From Roseovarius indicus (GTDB taxonomy: Bacteria > Pseudomonadota > Alphaproteobacteria > Rhodobacterales > Rhodobacteraceae), in contig NZ_CP031599.1 in NCBI RefSeq assembly GCF_008728195.1, positions 62,001 through 126,000 of the forward strand: a stretch of 64,000 nt of DNA, in the 5' to 3' direction. A program made the position numbers and the translations under genes. Position 1 is the first letter of the stretch. Every line of letters starts with the position of its first letter. The notes beneath the pieces were generated by a model. That model saw only the letters and a program-made list of their open reading frames with translations. It ran no database searches and was not told where the DNA came from. Of this stretch, positions 60,946 through 64,000 are shown piece after piece.

Positions 60946-60968
60946 CTCCGACAAGAAAGGTATTGGAC

Positions 60969-63377
60969 ATGCAATCTCATGCGAAAGCGGTCATCGTCGG
61001 CGGCGGCATGATGGGGGTGGGCCTGGCCTATCACCTGGCCGAAGAGGGCTGGAGCGACGTGGTGCTGATCGAGAAGGGCGAGCTGACCAGCGGGTCAACC
61101 TGGCACGCAGCGGGACAATGCCCAAGCTTCATCGGCAATTACAACATGGCCAAGATCCACCATTATTCCAACACGCTCTACCCCCGGCTGGAAGAGATCA
61201 CCGGCCAGCCCGCCGGATGGCACGGCTGTGGCGGTATCCGGCTGGCCACGACGCAGGAAGAGGTGGACTGGTTCAACTACGTTGCGGGCTTTGCGCCCAA
61301 TGTGGGCTTTCACATGGAGGTGATCGGCCCCGACCGCATCAAGGAGCTGAACCCCTGGCTGCAGACCGATGGCGTCCTGGCCGGGGCCTGGACCACCATG
61401 GACGGCCATGTGGACCCGTCGAGCGCCTGCAACGCCATGGCCGTCGGCGCCCGCCAGAAGGGCGCCACGATCATCCGGCGCAACCGGGTGACGGATATCA
61501 ACCGGCTGCCCTCGGGCGAATGGGAGGTGGTGACCGAACAGGGCAACATCACCTGCGAACACGTGGTCAATGCCGGCGGCTGCTATGCGCGCGAGGTCGG
61601 GCTCTGGGTCGGGCTGGACACGCCGATCACCAACATGGAGCATCACTATCTCGTCACTGAGGCGCTGGACGCGTTCAAGGACTGGGACGGCGAGTTGCCG
61701 GTGATGCGCGACCCGGCCACCGCCGGGTATTACCGGCAGGAGCAGAAAGCGGGCCTTGTCGGCATTTACGAGCATTACGGCGCGCAGGAAGCCTGGGAAG
61801 CGCGCGGCGGCTTTCCGGAATGGGACAGCGAGAACGAGCTTTTCGAAGGTGATATCGACCGCATCGCGCCCTGGCTGGAACAGGCGTTCGAGCGGATGCC
61901 GATTTTCGCCGATGCGGGCATCAAGCGCGTCATCAACGGGGCCATCCCGCATACGCCCGACGGCAACCCGCTGGCCGGACCCGCGCCTGGGCTGCGCAAT
62001 TTCTGGCAATGCTGCGGCGCCTCCATCGGCATCGCGCAGGGCGGGGGCGTCGGCAAATACCTGGCGCAATGGATGGTCTATGGCGACAGCGAGATCAACA
62101 TGGCCTGCTGCGATCCGCGCCGCTTTGGCGGCTTCGCCGATCAAAACTACACCCGTGCCAAGTCTTTCGAGGATTATCACGAGATGTTCGTGACCCCCTT
62201 GCCAGGGCGTGAATCCGCCGCCGGGCGCGAGGTGCTCACTACCCCGCTCCATGAGCCATTGAAAGCAAAGGGCGCGGCCTATACCCAGGTCTTCGGCTGG
62301 GAACGACCCATGTATTTCGCCCCCGAAGGTTTCGTCGAAGACCTGCAATTCCGCCGCAACAACACCTTCGACATCGTGGCCGAAGAATGCCGCGCGGTGC
62401 GCGAGAGGGTGGGCATCTGCGACCTGTCGAGCTTTGCCAAATTCGACGTCACCGGGCCGGATGCCGGGGCGCTCCTGGACCGGCTGACCGCCAACCGGCT
62501 ACCCAAGAACAAGGGCGGCATCTGCCTAACCCATGTTCTGTCCGAAAATGGCAGGATCATCGGTGAATGGACCATCACAAGGTTGGCCGACGACCGGTTC
62601 TACGTGTTGACCGGGGCAGGGGCAGAGCTTCAGGCGCTGGATTGCCTCAGCGAGGCAGGCGATGGTGTAACGGTGACCAACGTCACCTACGATTACGGCA
62701 TGCTTGTTGTGGCCGGCCCCAAGGCGCGCGACGTCCTGCAACCCCTTACCGATGCCGATCTTAGCACCCCGTCCTTTCGCTGGCTGTCCGGGCAGGAGAT
62801 CACCATTGCCGGAGTTCCGCTGCGGGCGCTGCGCGTGAATTACGTCGGCGAGTTGGGATGGGAGTTGCATGCGCCGATGGCGGAATTGGCCAAGCTATAT
62901 GATGCGATCTGGGCCGAAGGCACCGCCCACGGCATCGCAGATTTCGGCGTGCATGCGGTGAACAGCCTGCGGATGGAAAAGGCCTATCACGGCATGAATG
63001 CGGAACTGACCAACGAGATCACGCTGATCGAGGCCAATAGCGCACGCTTCTATGCCCCCGACAAGGGCGACTTCCGGGGCCGTGCCGGGACCGAGAATGT
63101 GCGCCAGCAAGGCATCGCCACTAAACTTGTCTATGGCGAGGTCGCCGCCACTGATTGTGACATCCATGGGGGCGAGGCGGTCATGCAGGGCGACAAGGTC
63201 GTTGGCGTCTGCACTTCGGGCGGCTACGGCCATGCGACAGGAAAGAGCCTGGGGTTTGCCTATGTTGACCCGGAAGTGAGCGACGGGCTGGAGGTTGTCA
63301 TCCTGGGGGAACGCCGGGCGTTGAAGTTGCTTGGTTCTCCGGTCTGGGATCCCTCCAACGCGCGGCAAAAGGCTTAG
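60969..63377 (+). CDS. FAD-dependent oxidoreductase with GcvT domain (dimethylglycine/sarcosine dehydrogenase-like)
   Basis: The 802-residue protein starts at ATG 60969 after AAAGG. Residues 1-380 form a DAO-type FAD domain (VGGGMMGVGLAYHLAEEG). The STWHAAGQ motif contains the histidine that carries covalent FAD in dimethylglycine and sarcosine dehydrogenases. An FAO_M bridge and GcvT plus GcvT_C folate-binding domains follow (residues about 430-800; KFDVTGPDAGALLDRL ... GELGWELH). It should oxidise an N-methyl group and hand the carbon to tetrahydrofolate. The exact substrate is not determinable here. Confidence 0.9.
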   Translation: MQSHAKAVIVGGGMMGVGLAYHLAEEGWSDVVLIEKGELTSGSTWHAAGQCPSFIGNYNMAKIHHYSNTLYPRLEEITGQPAGWHGCGGIRLATTQEEVDWFNYVAGFAPNVGFHMEVIGPDRIKELNPWLQTDGVLAGAWTTMDGHVDPSSACNAMAVGARQKGATIIRRNRVTDINRLPSGEWEVVTEQGNITCEHVVNAGGCYAREVGLWVGLDTPITNMEHHYLVTEALDAFKDWDGELPVMRDPATAGYYRQEQKAGLVGIYEHYGAQEAWEARGGFPEWDSENELFEGDIDRIAPWLEQAFERMPIFADAGIKRVINGAIPHTPDGNPLAGPAPGLRNFWQCCGASIGIAQGGGVGKYLAQWMVYGDSEINMACCDPRRFGGFADQNYTRAKSFEDYHEMFVTPLPGRESAAGREVLTTPLHEPLKAKGAAYTQVFGWERPMYFAPEGFVEDLQFRRNNTFDIVAEECRAVRERVGICDLSSFAKFDVTGPDAGALLDRLTANRLPKNKGGICLTHVLSENGRIIGEWTITRLADDRFYVLTGAGAELQALDCLSEAGDGVTVTNVTYDYGMLVVAGPKARDVLQPLTDADLSTPSFRWLSGQEITIAGVPLRALRVNYVGELGWELHAPMAELAKLYDAIWAEGTAHGIADFGVHAVNSLRMEKAYHGMNAELTNEITLIEANSARFYAPDKGDFRGRAGTENVRQQGIATKLVYGEVAATDCDIHGGEAVMQGDKVVGVCTSGGYGHATGKSLGFAYVDPEVSDGLEVVILGERRALKLLGSPVWDPSNARQKA

Positions 63378-63532
63378 CAGATTGCCAGGCTTGTCCCGTT
63401 CGTTTCATCCGCGGCAACCAGCACAATGGGCTCCTACCAGACCTTCTCTTCGGGCGCACCTTTCGGTGATATGCTCTATTGCCAACGTCGGGTTGGCGTT
63501 GAGGCAGGGAGTGGCGGATCGGAGTAACCGCC

Positions 63533-64000
63533 ATGACAATTGCGAACTTACCTGCCATTCGAGCCTGCCGGCCCGCTTGGAACAAAGGCCGTGTTATCGG
63601 CCAGAAGCGACCATTGATGCCCAAGCACGTCTGGGCCATTCGCGTTCGTCTTGAGATTGCCGAGAACCACCGGGACCTGGCTCTCTTCAACCTCGCCATC
63701 GACAGTAAACTGCGAGGGTGTGATCTGGTAAAGCTCAAGGTGGCCGACGTCTACGCCTCCGGCCAAGTCAAGGAGCGAGCTTCGGTCATCCAAAGCAAGA
63801 CACAGGGGCCAGTGCGTTTCGAGATTACGGAGGGCACAAGCAAGTCGCTTGCGCGATGGATGGATGAACCGCTGATGGTTGGCTCAGAATTTCTTTGGCC
63901 CGGCCGGTTTCATGAGCGCCTGCACATATCGACGCGGCAGTACGCCCGGCTCGTGCGGGAATGGGTGAGTTTCATTGGGTTGGATGCCACGTCCTACGGC
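63533..64000 (+). CDS. Tyrosine recombinase/integrase, 3' end outside window
   Basis: From ATG 63533 (GGAG upstream) the frame is open to the right edge, 156 codons: MTIANLPAIRACRPAWNKGR, VWAIRVRLEIAENHRDLALF, then NLAIDSKLRGCDLVKLKVAD, where the catalytic arginine (KLRGCDL) lies. TRQYARLVREWV follows. It belongs to a short-integrase type common on rhizobial and roseobacter plasmids. The H-x-x-R and tyrosine motifs lie beyond the edge. It is a different subfamily from the two recombinases at 52-55 kb. Confidence 0.88.
   Translation, partial: MTIANLPAIRACRPAWNKGRVIGQKRPLMPKHVWAIRVRLEIAENHRDLALFNLAIDSKLRGCDLVKLKVADVYASGQVKERASVIQSKTQGPVRFEITEGTSKSLARWMDEPLMVGSEFLWPGRFHERLHISTRQYARLVREWVSFIGLDATSYG

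Overview
The window reads as an accessory region (plasmid or integrated island) of a high-GC alphaproteobacterium, most likely a Rhodobacteraceae/Roseobacter-group member. The grounds are gene style (twin-arginine L,D-transpeptidases, a non-pyrrolysine MttB protein beside an FAD/GcvT demethylase, DUF6527 and pRiA4b-ORF3 proteins, IS21 and ISKra4 elements) and codon use. This is inference from protein resemblance; no rRNA or tRNA gene was seen.

1-5 kb: metal and envelope genes. The N-terminal two thirds of a CadA/ZntA-type P1B ATPase runs off the left edge. There is also a small lipoprotein, two L,D-transpeptidases and a membrane protein. The ATPase and the first transpeptidase each lie behind a promoter with the 19-bp spacer typical of MerR-family control. 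5-11.3 kb: nested mobile DNA. An IS481 remnant abuts a merR gene, merR is cut by the end of a TniABQ transposon, and that end is split by an ISKra4-family element with a 9-bp target duplication. A second, inverted ISKra4 copy removed the start of tniA and the end of a nucleotidyl-cyclase-like gene.

11.3-32 kb: a defence island. It holds abiEi/abiEii with the cut cyclase-like gene, a pRiA4b ORF3 protein, a five-gene operon (TerB protein, BrxD-like ATPase, Lhr-type helicase, AddB-like nuclease, AddA-like helicase-nuclease), a RES/Xre toxin-antitoxin pair, a ubiquitin-like cassette (Ubl, E1, DUF6527) and a HIRAN-domain membrane protein. The first three genes of the operon have the Shango (SngABC) composition; the TerB gene is interrupted by a frameshift.

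32-49 kb: a toxin-antitoxin-rich zone of small lineage-specific genes, with two IS21 elements, two ccdAB loci, two PemK/MazF-like proteins and several paralogous families. The 32.8-33.8 kb stretch is a decayed relative of the 42-43.7 kb block. 49-55.6 kb: an excisionase-like gene, a gene of unknown function and two overlapping large tyrosine recombinases. The unknown gene is flanked by two arrays of repeated RNA-like hairpins, each closed by an intrinsic terminator; these arrays are the least explained feature here. 55.6-64 kb: hypothetical genes (one frameshifted), then a LysR regulator, MttB-like methyltransferase and FAD/GcvT oxidoreductase module that probably demethylates a quaternary amine, and the start of another tyrosine recombinase at the right edge.
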